This document shows positions 17,072-26,593 of a stretch of DNA of 64,000 nucleotides, in pieces (position 1 is the stretch's first letter; the number at the start of each line of letters is the position of its first letter). This DNA comes from an uncultured Clostridia bacterium (GTDB lineage: Bacteria; Bacillota; Clostridia; Oscillospirales; CAG-272). Below the pieces are notes generated by a model. The model ran no database searches and was not told the DNA's origin. It worked only from the letters and a program-made list of their open reading frames with translations. A program made the position numbers and the translations under genes. The stretch spans positions 1 through 64,000 of the forward strand of contig CAOKAC010000008.1 in assembly GCA_948466345.1 (NCBI GenBank), written 5' to 3'.

Positions 17072-19159
17072 ATGCATAAACGAGAACATCTTGCCCGATA
17101 CGTATGCCTTGCAGGATTTTTCTGCATCGTCTGTCTGATTTTTATTGCCAGACTGGTGAGCATTCAGATTGCAGGCCAGGACTATTACACAGAAACCTCC
17201 AAGAAGAAGCCCTATACACGTACGGAGATTATCCAGGCACAGCGGGGTAATATTTACGACTGTAACGGAAAGGCCCTGATTTCCAATTCCTTTTCCTATA
17301 ATATCTATTTGGATGCAGGCAGTCTGCCCCGGGCAGCGCAGGAGCGCAATGACATTCTGCTTACCGTTGTAGGTATTGCAAAGCAGTACGGAAAGGAAGA
17401 ATCTTTTTCCATGCCGGAAAACCCCTTTACTGTAACAGGAGAAAAAGTCACGCTGGACAGCGCGTTTATGGAAACGGTATATGGCCGCAGACTTACAAAG
17501 CTGCTGCGCGATTTAAATTTTCCGCCCCAAGACGACGGCACCTGGGAAGAGGAGAAACTTGCAGACGGATACAACGCCCTGCTGCTTCGATATGGCCTGA
17601 TCGACAGCGACGGAGATGCACTTTATAATAAAGAAGACGCAGCGCTGTTGTTTGCCCTACGGCTGGATATGGAATTGCATAATTTTTCTGCCGCGGAGCC
17701 GTATACGATTCTGACCGATGTTTCTGTGGAACTGATCAGCCGCATTCTGGAAGGCTCTACCAGAGGGATTCGGGTAAGCAGTGAAACAGAGCGCGTCTAC
17801 AACTATCCCGGTACCGCCTCCCACATACTGGGCCGGGTAGGTCGGATTACGGAAAAAGAGGCGGAGTATTATAAAGAACTGGGCTACTCTATGGACGCAA
17901 TCGTAGGCGTGGACGGTGCGGAAAAGGCCTTTGAACAGTATCTCCATGGGGTGGACGGTGAACTGACCATCGTAGAAGACGGATATGGAAATATTCTGGA
18001 GCAGTATGTAAGCCGGGAACCAGTGGCGGGGCAGCACGTATATTTGACCATTGATGTGGAACTGCAGAAGGCTGCGGAAAAAGCGCTGGCAGACAACATT
18101 GCTATGATTGCAGAAAAAGGCGCAGCTACAGACACACCGCTGGATGGAGAAGACGCGAACGCAGGCGCGCTCACCGCAGTGGACGCGAAAACCGGTGCGG
18201 TTTTGGCCATTGCATCCTATCCTACTTATGACCTGTCTCAGTTTTCCGAAACCTATGCGGATTTGATCCAGGATGAAAATTCACCGTTGTTCAACCGGGC
18301 GCTGGAGGGTACCTACGCCCCCGGATCTACCTTTAAACCAGGCGTTGCGGCAGCGGCTCTGCAGGAAGGGATCATCACCCCTTCTTCTGAAATTCAGGAC
18401 CTGGGGCAGTACACATATTATACCGACTACCAACCCAAATGTTGGATTTACTCCCCCCGCTACGGAAAACGGACCCACGGATATGTAAATGTTTCCGAAG
18501 CCCTGCAGGTATCCTGCAACTACTTTTTCTATGAGGTAGGCCGAAAGCTGACGATTACAAAAATTGACGAATACTGCGAAAAATATGGGTTGGGACAACC
18601 CACCGGTATAGAACTGAGCGAAAAAACGGGAATTTTGGCTGGTCCGAAATACCGGGAGGCCAACGGAAAAATCTGGTACGACGGAGATACGCTGCAGGCC
18701 GCTATCGGCCAGTCGGACCACCTGTTTACACCTTTGCAGATCAACATGTATATCACTACTCTGCTGGCAGGCGGGAACCGGCCCAACGCACACATTCTGA
18801 AAGAGACACAGGACTATTTCGGGGATGTTTTATATGAGGCGCAGCCGGAAGTGGTCGATTCCATTCATTTGGACGAGGTTGTGGTACGAACGATACAAAA
18901 CGCCATGAAAGACGTAACGGAAAACGGTTCCGCCGCCAGAGTCTTTGTAAATTATCCGATAGCCATTGGCGGTAAAACCGGTACGGCGCAGGTTTCGGAA
19001 AACTCGTCCGATAACGCTACCTTTATTGCGTTCGCCCCCTTTGACGATCCCCAGATTGTGGCGACCTGCGTAATTGAGCACGGCGCAAACGGTACGGACG
19101 CAGGCTTTGCCGTGCGGGATTTATTTAACCATTACTTCTTTGGCGGCGGAGAAGAATAA
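17072..19159 (+). CDS. mrdA: Penicillin-binding protein 2 (elongasome transpeptidase)
   Basis: About 695 residues. One N-terminal membrane anchor (YVCLAGFFCIVCLIFIARLVSI), a dimerisation/pedestal domain (RGNIYDCNGKALISNSFSY; GVDGAEKAFEQYLHG), and the transpeptidase domain with YAPGSTFKPG (SxxK), VSCNYFF (SxN) and GGKTGTAQ (KTG). It cross-links peptidoglycan during side-wall growth with RodA and MreBCD. The ATG at 17072 follows TTGGAGG; an upstream TTG frame is not needed. It is the last gene of the shape cluster; no min genes or rodA follow. Confidence 0.95.
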   Translation: MHKREHLARYVCLAGFFCIVCLIFIARLVSIQIAGQDYYTETSKKKPYTRTEIIQAQRGNIYDCNGKALISNSFSYNIYLDAGSLPRAAQERNDILLTVVGIAKQYGKEESFSMPENPFTVTGEKVTLDSAFMETVYGRRLTKLLRDLNFPPQDDGTWEEEKLADGYNALLLRYGLIDSDGDALYNKEDAALLFALRLDMELHNFSAAEPYTILTDVSVELISRILEGSTRGIRVSSETERVYNYPGTASHILGRVGRITEKEAEYYKELGYSMDAIVGVDGAEKAFEQYLHGVDGELTIVEDGYGNILEQYVSREPVAGQHVYLTIDVELQKAAEKALADNIAMIAEKGAATDTPLDGEDANAGALTAVDAKTGAVLAIASYPTYDLSQFSETYADLIQDENSPLFNRALEGTYAPGSTFKPGVAAAALQEGIITPSSEIQDLGQYTYYTDYQPKCWIYSPRYGKRTHGYVNVSEALQVSCNYFFYEVGRKLTITKIDEYCEKYGLGQPTGIELSEKTGILAGPKYREANGKIWYDGDTLQAAIGQSDHLFTPLQINMYITTLLAGGNRPNAHILKETQDYFGDVLYEAQPEVVDSIHLDEVVVRTIQNAMKDVTENGSAARVFVNYPIAIGGKTGTAQVSENSSDNATFIAFAPFDDPQIVATCVIEHGANGTDAGFAVRDLFNHYFFGGGEE

Positions 19160-19203
19160 CGAACAATTTATGCCGCTGCAACAGCGGCGAATTGGAGATT
19201 AGC

Positions 19204-19263
19204 GTGAAAATTTCATTCAATGAAATTTCGTGTACAACGATTTCACGCCTAAATTCTCCTTAA
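19204..19263 (+). CDS. Possible 19-codon leader ORF within self-complementary RNA
   Basis: GTG followed by 18 sense codons and TAA, with GGAG at 6-7 bases and a hairpin directly before it. The ribosome binding site GGAGA (19194-19198) can pair with TCTCC (19255-19259), TTA with TAA, and GCGTGAAA with TTTCACGC, so the whole ORF lies in one long stem, with an inner stem AAATTTCATT/AATGAAATTT. Either a regulated leader peptide or a decayed second leader copy; no protein similarity is recognised. Confidence 0.3.
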   Translation: MKISFNEISCTTISRLNSP

Positions 19264-19289
19264 AAATGGGACCCAACCCATTTTTGTTT
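19262..19289. terminator. Terminator-like hairpin between PBP2 and nth
   Basis: AAAAATGGG (19262-19270) and CCCATTTTT (19277-19285) form a perfect 9-bp stem followed by GTTTT. It would end the zapA-PBP2 transcript. The same hairpin type is in copy B at 52171-52192. Confidence 0.7.
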
Positions 19290-19358
19290 TCCAAGAAAAC
19301 ACAGTCGAATTTCATTTCTATATTGTGCCGCCGCCACAGCGGCGGATTGGAGATTATT

Positions 19359-20012
19359 ATGAAAGAAACAAAGCAGGCGGCCAGGCTGCGAGCGGCCGCC
19401 ATTGTTGAAGCGCTGGCAGACCTGTACCCGGACGCGGCATGCTCCCTGGACGCGGGAGCAGATCCCTGGCGTCTGCTGGTGATGGCACGCCTGTCCGCGC
19501 AGTGTACCGATGAGCGGGTCAATATCGTCAGCGAAGGCCTTTTTGCAGCACTGCCTACGCCGCAGTCTATGGCGGACGCCCCCTTGGAACAAATTGAAGG
19601 ACTGATTAAGTCCTGCGGACTATATCGGGGCAAAGCGAAAAGTATCCGAGACGCATCCCGCATTCTTTGTGCGCAGTACGGCGGCCAGGTGCCCGATACT
19701 ATGGAAGAATTGCTGGCCTTGCCCGGCGTGGGCCGCAAAATCGCCAATTTGATTCTGGGAGACGTATACGGCAAAGGTGGGATTGTGGCAGACACCCACT
19801 GTATGCGTATCTGCGGACGGCTGGGATTCTATCCGTCGGACAAGAAAAATCCTCTTCTAACGGAAAAGGTGATGGAAGAACTTGTCCAGCGGCAGGAGCA
19901 AAGTGCGTTTTGTCACCGGCTGGTGCTTTTCGGAAGAGACGTTTGTACGGCCAGATCCCCCAAATGTACGGACTGCCCGCTGCGGGGACTATGTAAATAT
20001 AAACCGGATTGA
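19359..20012 (+). CDS. nth: Endonuclease III
   Basis: 217 residues. The helix-hairpin-helix LLALPGVGRKIANLILG carries the catalytic Lys, VADTHCMRI the catalytic Asp, and the C-terminus the [4Fe-4S] loop with four Cys spaced 6, 2 and 5 (CTARSPKCTDCPLRGLC). It removes oxidised pyrimidines and cleaves abasic sites in base excision repair. The ATG at 19359 with GGAG at 7 bases is chosen; a frame reaching 19230 encodes unrelated residues from the leader cassette. DUF1385 follows after 34 bp. Confidence 0.95.
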   Translation: MKETKQAARLRAAAIVEALADLYPDAACSLDAGADPWRLLVMARLSAQCTDERVNIVSEGLFAALPTPQSMADAPLEQIEGLIKSCGLYRGKAKSIRDASRILCAQYGGQVPDTMEELLALPGVGRKIANLILGDVYGKGGIVADTHCMRICGRLGFYPSDKKNPLLTEKVMEELVQRQEQSAFCHRLVLFGRDVCTARSPKCTDCPLRGLCKYKPD

Positions 20013-20046
20013 CAATTACAACGGATAAGGATAAAGGAGCAGTAGC

Positions 20047-21108
20047 GTGAAAAAAGAGAAAAACTGCCGTCTGGGAAAAGTAGGCGGCCAGGCTGTGCTG
20101 GAAGGCGTGATGATGAAAAGCGGCGACAATGTTGCCTTAGCGGTCCGGAAAGAGGACGGCACCATTGCGCTGAAAAACAGCACCTTCGTATCGGCCCGAA
20201 AGAAAAACAAGCTTTTGAATCTTCCTTTGATTCGAGGCTGTGTCAATATGGTGGAAATGATGCGGCTGAGTTTTTCTACTCTGAACGACAGTACCCAGCT
20301 TCTGGGGTTGGACGATATGGAACCGGAGTCAAAATTCGACAAATGGCTGCAGCGTAAGTTTGGAGACAAGCTGATGAACATAGTGATGTCTATCGGCATG
20401 GTGCTTGGGGTCATTTTGAGCGTAGGCCTTTTCATGATTTTGCCCAATCTGGCCACCATGTGGCTGAATGATGCTGCTGCTTCTGTCGGCGGACCGCTTC
20501 CCAGCTTTGTACAGAACCTGATTTCCGGACTGCTTCGGATTCTCATATTTATTGTGTATCTGCTTCTGGTATCCCGTATGAAGGATATTAAGCGGACGTT
20601 TGCATATCACGGAGCAGAGCACAAATCGGTAGCCTGCTATGAGGTGGGATTGGAGCTGACGCCGGAAAACGCAGCAACATGCACCCGCTTTCATCCCCGC
20701 TGCGGTACCAGCTTTATCTTTATTATTCTGATTATTTCTATTCTGGTGACTAGCTTTATCAACTGGAACACCTGGCCCCGATGGGCGATTATCAGTACAA
20801 AGCTTTTGATGCTGCCTGTGATTGTGGGAATTGGATTTGAATTTTTGATGTTAGCAGGAAAGCACCCGAATCCGGTGACCCGTGCTTTATCCGCGCCCGG
20901 GCTGTGGATGCAGCGGATTACTACAAAGGAACCGGATATATCTCAATTGGAAGTAGCGATTACAGCTTTGAAAAATGCCATGCCGGAAGAATTCGGTGGA
21001 GAGGATTCCAAATCCGATACAGCTTCCCAAGAGGCGGAAGACCCTGCTAATTCTACAAACGAAAACCCACCTGATACAGAAAGCGCCTCCAATCATGACC
21101 CTGCCTGA
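20047..21108 (+). CDS. DUF1385 (YqhQ-like) membrane protein
   Basis: 353 residues, GTG start with AAGGAG upstream. Family marks are GGQAVLEGVMMKSG near the N-terminus and HGAEHKSVACYE...CTRFHPRCGTSF in the middle. Four hydrophobic helices lie at about 115-135, 163-180, 220-240 and 250-270. A ~45-residue disordered acidic tail ends the protein and overlaps the prmC start by 14 bp. Function of the family is unknown; in many Firmicutes it neighbours prmC and prfA, and prmC is present here. Confidence 0.9.
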   Translation: MKKEKNCRLGKVGGQAVLEGVMMKSGDNVALAVRKEDGTIALKNSTFVSARKKNKLLNLPLIRGCVNMVEMMRLSFSTLNDSTQLLGLDDMEPESKFDKWLQRKFGDKLMNIVMSIGMVLGVILSVGLFMILPNLATMWLNDAAASVGGPLPSFVQNLISGLLRILIFIVYLLLVSRMKDIKRTFAYHGAEHKSVACYEVGLELTPENAATCTRFHPRCGTSFIFIILIISILVTSFINWNTWPRWAIISTKLLMLPVIVGIGFEFLMLAGKHPNPVTRALSAPGLWMQRITTKEPDISQLEVAITALKNAMPEEFGGEDSKSDTASQEAEDPANSTNENPPDTESASNHDPA

Positions 21109-21922
21109 AATTGAAGCACGCCTCTCCGCTGCCGGAGTGGACAGCCCCCGGTTTGATGCGCTGGAATTGATTGCTCACTTTGAACATATCAGCCGGGCGA
21201 CAGCACTTGCAGGTGGAGATTTTCAAGCCCCTGCCTTGCAGGACGCAGTGGACCGCCGCTGCCAGCGGGAACCACTTGCCTATATTTTGGGACAGTGGGA
21301 CTTTATGGGATATACCTTCGATCTGTCGCCGGATTGTCTGATTCCCCGCAGCGACACGGAGCTGCTTTGTTCTCTTTTGATTCAGGGACTTCCGGCCGGC
21401 GGCCGGTTTGCGGATTTGTGTACCGGAAGCGGCTGTATTGCCATAGCGGCCCTGCTGTCACGAACGGATGCACGGGGCGTGGGAGTAGAATTGTATCCCG
21501 ATACCTTGCAAGTGGCCCACAGAAACGCACGGCAGCACGGAGTGGAAAACCGACTGGAACTGCTGCAGGGGGACGTTTGCACCATAGAGCTTTTGGGCGC
21601 CTTTGACTGGATTGTTTCCAACCCGCCTTATGTAACGCAGACGGAAATGGAAGATTTGTCCCCGGAGGTGCAGTTGGAGCCGGCTTATGCGCTCACCGAT
21701 GGGGGAGACGGGCTGGCCTTTTATCGAAGTATATTCGCCCGGTATCCAAAGTATTTGAAGCCTGGCGGCTCCATTGCAGTAGAAATTGGCTGGCAGCAAG
21801 GAAAGGCGGTTTGCGCCATCGCCCGCGCCGCAGGCTTTTCTCCTGTTATTTTGCAGGATCTGGAAGGCCGTGACCGGGTTGTTTCTTGTAGTTTACATGG
21901 GGCATGCCCCAATATAATATAG
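21095..21922 (+). CDS. prmC: Release factor glutamine methyltransferase
   Basis: 275 residues from the ATG at 21095. It methylates the GGQ glutamine of peptide chain release factors using SAM. Motif I is FADLCTGSGCIAIAAL and the catalytic NPPY occurs in WIVSNPPYVTQTEM; the N-terminal helical domain ends at YILGQWDFMGYTF. The RF1 gene prfA that often accompanies it is absent from this string. Confidence 0.94.
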   Translation: MTLPEIEARLSAAGVDSPRFDALELIAHFEHISRATALAGGDFQAPALQDAVDRRCQREPLAYILGQWDFMGYTFDLSPDCLIPRSDTELLCSLLIQGLPAGGRFADLCTGSGCIAIAALLSRTDARGVGVELYPDTLQVAHRNARQHGVENRLELLQGDVCTIELLGAFDWIVSNPPYVTQTEMEDLSPEVQLEPAYALTDGGDGLAFYRSIFARYPKYLKPGGSIAVEIGWQQGKAVCAIARAAGFSPVILQDLEGRDRVVSCSLHGACPNII

Positions 21923-21939
21923 AAGGGACTTTTCCTTTT

Positions 21940-23469
21940 ATGGAGAAACGAATCATACAAATTACAGATACCACTATGCGGGACGGAGAGCAAACGCCGG
22001 GCGTGCGGCTGGGCGTGCATCAAAAAGTGGAGTTTGCCCGTCAGTTGGAGCGTTTAGGCGTAGACGTGATTGAAGCGGGATTTCCCGCCTCCTCTCCCGG
22101 AGATTTTCAGGCGGTCGAGGCGGTAGCCCGCGCTGTATCCTCCTGTACTGTACAGGCCCTGTGCCGCGCGATACGGAAAGATATAGACAGAGCGCGTCAG
22201 GCGCTGGAAGCCGCCAAAAAACCATGCATACATATTTTTTTGGCTTCCAGCCCCCTTCATCTCCAATACAAGCTGAAAATGACAGAAGAAGAAGCGCTGG
22301 CCGCAGTGGCAGACACGGTGGCATATGCAAAACAGTTCTGCGGACAGGTTCAGTTTTCTCCCGAAGACGCTACCCGCAGTAATTTCTCCTTCCTGTGCCG
22401 CATGATCCAAACGGCTTTGGACAGCGGCGCAGATATTATCAACATTCCCGACACGGTAGGCTATGCAGCCCCCGAGGAGTTTGCCGGCCTGATCCGGCGT
22501 CTTCATGAGGAAGTCCCCGCTTTGTCCGACGCAGTTTGCAGCGTACACTGCCACGATGACCTGGGCCTTGCCGTCGCCAACAGCTTGGCGGCGATAGGGG
22601 CAGGAGCGGGCCGGATAGAATGCACCGTCAATGGGCTGGGAGAACGGGCCGGAAACGCGGCGCTGGAAGAAATCGTCATGGCGCTTCACGTTCGCCAGGA
22701 TACATTAGCCGCGCGTACCAACATCTGCACCCGGGAGCTGGTGCGCACCAGCCGGATGGCGGCCTCTCTCACCGCTATTGCTGTTCCCCCCGGAAAGGCT
22801 ATTGTCGGGCAAAACGCTTTTTCCCATGAATCGGGGATTCATCAGCACGGTGTGCTGGAAAATCGGGAAACCTATGAAATTATGCAGCCTTCCGATATTG
22901 GTTTGGACAAAAATATGCTGATTTTAGGAAAGCTCAGCGGACGACATGCTTTCAGTCAGCGGCTGGAGCTGCTGGGCTATGCCTTAGACGACAAAGGCGT
23001 CGACGCGGCTTTTCACCGATTTAAAGAAATTGCGGATAAAAAAACCTCCGTCACCGACGAGGATATTGGCGCCATTGTAAACGAATATTTGGATGGACTG
23101 CACGGAAAATACTGGCTGGAATCCTTTCAAATCCAATCCGGCAACCACATGAAAGCCATGGCCCTTCTCTCTCTGCGGGACGGTGATAGGATTTCTACCG
23201 AAGCGGCGCCGGGCGATGGGCCGGTCAACGCGGCTTTTAACGCCATTGATCGGATTGCAGGACGGGACGATATCGTGCTGGAAAGCTATGAAATCCGCGC
23301 GGTAACGGAAGGAACGGACGCTCTTGGAGAAGCAAAGGTGAAAATTTCCGCTGCCGGCGCGTCCTTTACCGGACGGGGTGTTTCTACCGATATTATCAAG
23401 GCAAGTATCAAGGCGTATATCAACGCAGTAAACAAATGTGTCGCCGCAGGATCAGACCAGGAGGAATAG
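21940..23469 (+). CDS. leuA: 2-isopropylmalate synthase
   Basis: 509 residues, family length. It condenses 2-ketoisovalerate with acetyl-CoA, the first step to leucine. DTTMRDGEQTPGVRL supplies the Arg/Asp site, SVHCHDDLGLAVAN the metal-binding HxH, and HESGIHQHGVL with QPSDIGL are typical of LeuA. The C-terminal regulatory domain (from about 370) usually senses leucine. Start chosen at the ATG after AGAAGGGA. No T-box or leucine leader was seen, and leuBCD are not next to it. cimA follows after 4 bp. Confidence 0.94.
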   Translation: MEKRIIQITDTTMRDGEQTPGVRLGVHQKVEFARQLERLGVDVIEAGFPASSPGDFQAVEAVARAVSSCTVQALCRAIRKDIDRARQALEAAKKPCIHIFLASSPLHLQYKLKMTEEEALAAVADTVAYAKQFCGQVQFSPEDATRSNFSFLCRMIQTALDSGADIINIPDTVGYAAPEEFAGLIRRLHEEVPALSDAVCSVHCHDDLGLAVANSLAAIGAGAGRIECTVNGLGERAGNAALEEIVMALHVRQDTLAARTNICTRELVRTSRMAASLTAIAVPPGKAIVGQNAFSHESGIHQHGVLENRETYEIMQPSDIGLDKNMLILGKLSGRHAFSQRLELLGYALDDKGVDAAFHRFKEIADKKTSVTDEDIGAIVNEYLDGLHGKYWLESFQIQSGNHMKAMALLSLRDGDRISTEAAPGDGPVNAAFNAIDRIAGRDDIVLESYEIRAVTEGTDALGEAKVKISAAGASFTGRGVSTDIIKASIKAYINAVNKCVAAGSDQEE

Positions 23470-23473
23470 GCAA

Positions 23474-25069
23474 ATGAAGCTGGAAATATATGATTCCACC
23501 CTCCGGGAGGGAGAGCAAAGCGCAACGGTCACGTTTACCTGGGAGGATCGGCTGAAAATCATCGAGGAGTTGGACCGGCTGGGCGTGTCCTGCATTGAAA
23601 CAGGCATGCTGACCTGCCAGCGGGATTTGGAATTTATTCGCCAGGCCGCCGCGCTGCACCTGTCCCATTCTTCTCTCTCCGCCTTTGGCGCCACCCGGCG
23701 GGCGGGAGAGTCGGTAGAAGATAATGAGGGGCTGGCGATGCTGGCATGCGCGCCTGTCTCTATTGTATGTATTTTTGGAAAAAGCTGGGGATATCAAGTG
23801 GAAAAAGTGCTGCGCACCTCAAAGGAAGAAAATCTTTCTATGATCCGTGATTCCATCTCCTTTCTTAGAGGCACAAGCAAACGGATAATTTTTGATGCGG
23901 AGCATTTTTTCGATGGATATTCCGATGATGCGGACTACGCTTTGTCCGTTTTGCGTACCGCCTGGGAGGCAGGTGCGGATACTGTCGTCTTATGCGACAC
24001 CAACGGAGGTATGCTGCCGGACGTAATCGGTATGGCCACAGGCGCCGCTGTGTCTGCTGCCCGGGAGACAGCACAGCAGACAGGGCGTGTCTGCAATGTA
24101 GGTATTCACTGTCACAACGATATGGGCATGGCGGAGGCCTGCTCTGTAAGCGCGGTGCTTAGCGGTGCGGTCCATGTGCAGGGCACGATTTCCGGTATCG
24201 GGGAGCGGTGCGGCAACGCCAATTTGAATACACTGATCCCGGTGCTCCAGCTAAAGCTGGGTTTTTCCTGTATTGGAGAACGGCTGTCTCTCCTCACCGA
24301 TACGGCGCGACGGATCAGTGAATTTGCTAACCGAGCCTTTGACGAACGAGAACCCTTTGTGGGAGGCTACGCCTTTACCCACAAAGCGGGCACCCACATT
24401 GACGGGGTGATTAAATCCCCCCGCTCCTTTGAACATATTGCCCCAACAGCAGTGGGTAATATGCGGAATATGATTATCAGTTCCCTGTCCGGCCGCTCCG
24501 CCATGGTGGAAAAAATGGCGCGGATTCTTCCTCATCTGGATCGGGAAAGTCCCGAAGTGGCAGCGGCGCTGGAAGCTGTACGGATCAAAGAAGAAGCAGG
24601 ATACTCCTACGATGATGCGGAGGCGTCCCTGCTGCTAGTGATTCGGCAGGCGCTGGGCATTCGGCGCCAGTATTTCAAGGTTCCCCATTTTAAAGTAATG
24701 ACAGACGAAGGTAGTGGGAAGGAAGAAAATATGCGGTCTACCGCTATGATCAAAGTTGCGGTCGGCGGTATGGAAGAGCTTTGCGCCGCGGAAGGCATCG
24801 GTCCGGTCAACGCCATGGATAAAGCATTGCGCCAGGCACTGGTACGGTTTTATCCTTCCATTGATCAAATGCATTTGACCGATTTTAAAGTGCGCGTCGT
24901 CAGCGGCGGCGCTACCGCCGCAGTGGTACGGGTCGTGATTGAATCTACAGACGGCGTAGCAGTTTGGCGGACGGTAGGTGTTTCCCCGGACGTGATCAGC
25001 GCAAGCTGGCAGGCGCTGCGGGATTCTGTAGAATACATGCTAGAGCTTCGCGCCGGGGAAAAATCATAG
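23474..25069 (+). CDS. cimA: Citramalate synthase-type acyltransferase
   Basis: 531 residues of the HMGL-like family: YDSTLREGEQSATVTF at the start, VLCDTNGGMLP, GIHCHNDMGMAEA and HKAGTHIDGV. This pattern and the length match the CimA group, which condenses pyruvate and acetyl-CoA to (R)-citramalate for isoleucine synthesis without threonine. GGAGG at 10 bases. The 4-bp spacing from leuA suggests joint control of branched-chain amino acid synthesis. Substrate choice (pyruvate rather than 2-ketoglutarate) is inferred. Confidence 0.87.
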   Translation: MKLEIYDSTLREGEQSATVTFTWEDRLKIIEELDRLGVSCIETGMLTCQRDLEFIRQAAALHLSHSSLSAFGATRRAGESVEDNEGLAMLACAPVSIVCIFGKSWGYQVEKVLRTSKEENLSMIRDSISFLRGTSKRIIFDAEHFFDGYSDDADYALSVLRTAWEAGADTVVLCDTNGGMLPDVIGMATGAAVSAARETAQQTGRVCNVGIHCHNDMGMAEACSVSAVLSGAVHVQGTISGIGERCGNANLNTLIPVLQLKLGFSCIGERLSLLTDTARRISEFANRAFDEREPFVGGYAFTHKAGTHIDGVIKSPRSFEHIAPTAVGNMRNMIISSLSGRSAMVEKMARILPHLDRESPEVAAALEAVRIKEEAGYSYDDAEASLLLVIRQALGIRRQYFKVPHFKVMTDEGSGKEENMRSTAMIKVAVGGMEELCAAEGIGPVNAMDKALRQALVRFYPSIDQMHLTDFKVRVVSGGATAAVVRVVIESTDGVAVWRTVGVSPDVISASWQALRDSVEYMLELRAGEKS

Positions 25070-25126
25070 TTTTGTGTAATCTCCCCTGGTTTCAAACAAT
25101 AACAAAATAAAAAGGAGCATATTTCT

Positions 25127-26512
25127 ATGCTGCATGATACCATCGCCGCCGTCTCCACCCCTTATGGGAAAGGCGGCATCGCCGTAATCCGCATCAGCGG
25201 AGAGAATACCGCCGCCGTGCTGCAGGGCTGTTTTACCACCTCCGGGCCAAATCCTGTGGATAGTCCCCGACGGGCCTGCTTTGGAACCGTGATGCAGAAT
25301 GGCGAAACCATAGACAGCGGTATCGCTGTCTATTTTGCCCCTGGGGCCTCCTTTACCGGAGAAGCCTCTGCGGAAATTAGCTGCCATGGAGGTACGGCGG
25401 TTACAGCAGCCGTGTTGGAAGCTGTATTTCGAGCGGGGGCGCAGCCTGCCGGTCCCGGCGAATTTACCCGACGAGCATTTTTGAATGGTAAGCTATCTCT
25501 TACCCAAGCCCAAGCCGTGGGTCTTCTCATTGATGCAGACACCGACTCCCGGCGGCGTCTTGCCGCCAGCGCCCTGCAGGGCGCTCTTCGGGAAAAAACA
25601 CAGGGTATGCGCGCGCAGCTGACCTCCCTGCTTGCTTCCCTTTACGCCACCATCGATTATCCGGAGGAAGACCTGGCCCAGCAGACTACAGAAGAACTGT
25701 CCGCCGGATTTTCCGCGGTTACAGAAGAACTGCGGACACTGCTTGCTACCTATCGCACCGGAAGTGCCGTAGCCGATGGTGTACGTACCGTAATCTGCGG
25801 CGCTCCCAACTGTGGAAAAAGCTCTCTCTATAACCGTATTCTTGGGCAGGAGCGTGCCATTGTAACCGATATTGCTGGTACCACCCGGGACGTTCTTTGG
25901 GACACAGCGGATTTTGGCGGGATAACCCTGCGTCTTGCAGATACTGCCGGACTGCGGGAAAAAGGAGAGACTACCGACCTTGTAGAAGAAATCGGCGTGG
26001 AGCGTTCTCTAAAAAATATGGAAGAAGCAGAGCTTATTTTCTTGGTTTTGGACGGATCCCGTCCTTTGAAAAATCAGGAGAAGCATTGGATTCGACAAAT
26101 TTCTACTCGTCAGGACGCAGTAAAAATTGCCGTTATCAATAAAGCGGACCTGTCTCCTACGCCAATCCTAGACGTGGATTCCCTACGAGATGTAATGGAC
26201 GGCGTTGTCATTCTCTCCGCCAAAACCGGCGCTGGAATGGAACAGCTTGCAGCAACTGTAGAAACGCTGTATCAAACGCAGGATAGGTCCTTTGCCGCTC
26301 CCCTGATCTGGGACGCCCGTCATAAGGCCACCTTGGAGGAAGCTGTTTTTCTATTGGAGGAAGCTGCAGCAGCTATGGATGCAGGAGAGCCTACAGACGG
26401 AGTTTGCACGCTTGCGGAAGAAGCGCTGGCAAATTTGTCTCTGTTAGATGGACGCGGTGTTTCAGAGGAAATTGTTTCAGAGATTTTTTCCCGTTTTTGT
26501 GTGGGGAAATAA
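25127..26512 (+). CDS. mnmE: tRNA modification GTPase MnmE
   Basis: 461 residues. N-terminal folate-binding domain (DTIAAVSTPYGKGGIAVIRISG in part), helical domain, and an inserted G domain with GAPNCGKSS (P-loop), DIAGTTRD, DTAGLR and NKAD; C-terminal CVGK motif. With MnmG it makes 5-carboxymethylaminomethyl uridine at the tRNA wobble position. In most Firmicutes mnmE follows jag near oriC; here it lies 37 kb from jag, behind cimA and in front of rny. Confidence 0.95.
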   Translation: MLHDTIAAVSTPYGKGGIAVIRISGENTAAVLQGCFTTSGPNPVDSPRRACFGTVMQNGETIDSGIAVYFAPGASFTGEASAEISCHGGTAVTAAVLEAVFRAGAQPAGPGEFTRRAFLNGKLSLTQAQAVGLLIDADTDSRRRLAASALQGALREKTQGMRAQLTSLLASLYATIDYPEEDLAQQTTEELSAGFSAVTEELRTLLATYRTGSAVADGVRTVICGAPNCGKSSLYNRILGQERAIVTDIAGTTRDVLWDTADFGGITLRLADTAGLREKGETTDLVEEIGVERSLKNMEEAELIFLVLDGSRPLKNQEKHWIRQISTRQDAVKIAVINKADLSPTPILDVDSLRDVMDGVVILSAKTGAGMEQLAATVETLYQTQDRSFAAPLIWDARHKATLEEAVFLLEEAAAAMDAGEPTDGVCTLAEEALANLSLLDGRGVSEEIVSEIFSRFCVGK

Positions 26513-26558
26513 AATACCGTTTTGTCTCCCCTTTTTATTAAAAACGCCCAAAAAACTC

Positions 26559-26587
26559 TTGACGCACAATCCCCTAGGGTATATAAT
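26559..26587 (+). promoter_or_regulatory. Strong promoter for rny
   Basis: TTGACG, 17 bp, TATAAT. Transcription should start near 26594, giving a leader of about 200 nt. Confidence 0.85.
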
Positions 26588-26593
26588 AATTTA

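Larger units (their letters stand above)
19166..19358 (+). repeat. Structured leader cassette upstream of nth (copy A)
   Basis: In order: hairpin GCCGCTG/CAGCGGC (19172-19188), GGAG (19194-19197) and a GTG mini-ORF; a terminator-like hairpin at 19262-19285; the motif AGTCGAATTTCATT (19303 onward); hairpin CCGCCGC/GCGGCGG (19328-19345); then GGAG and the nth ATG. The part from about 19255 is homologous in order and sequence to 52163-52280 before tepA. The cassette appears to be a dispersed 5' leader element. Confidence 0.7.
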
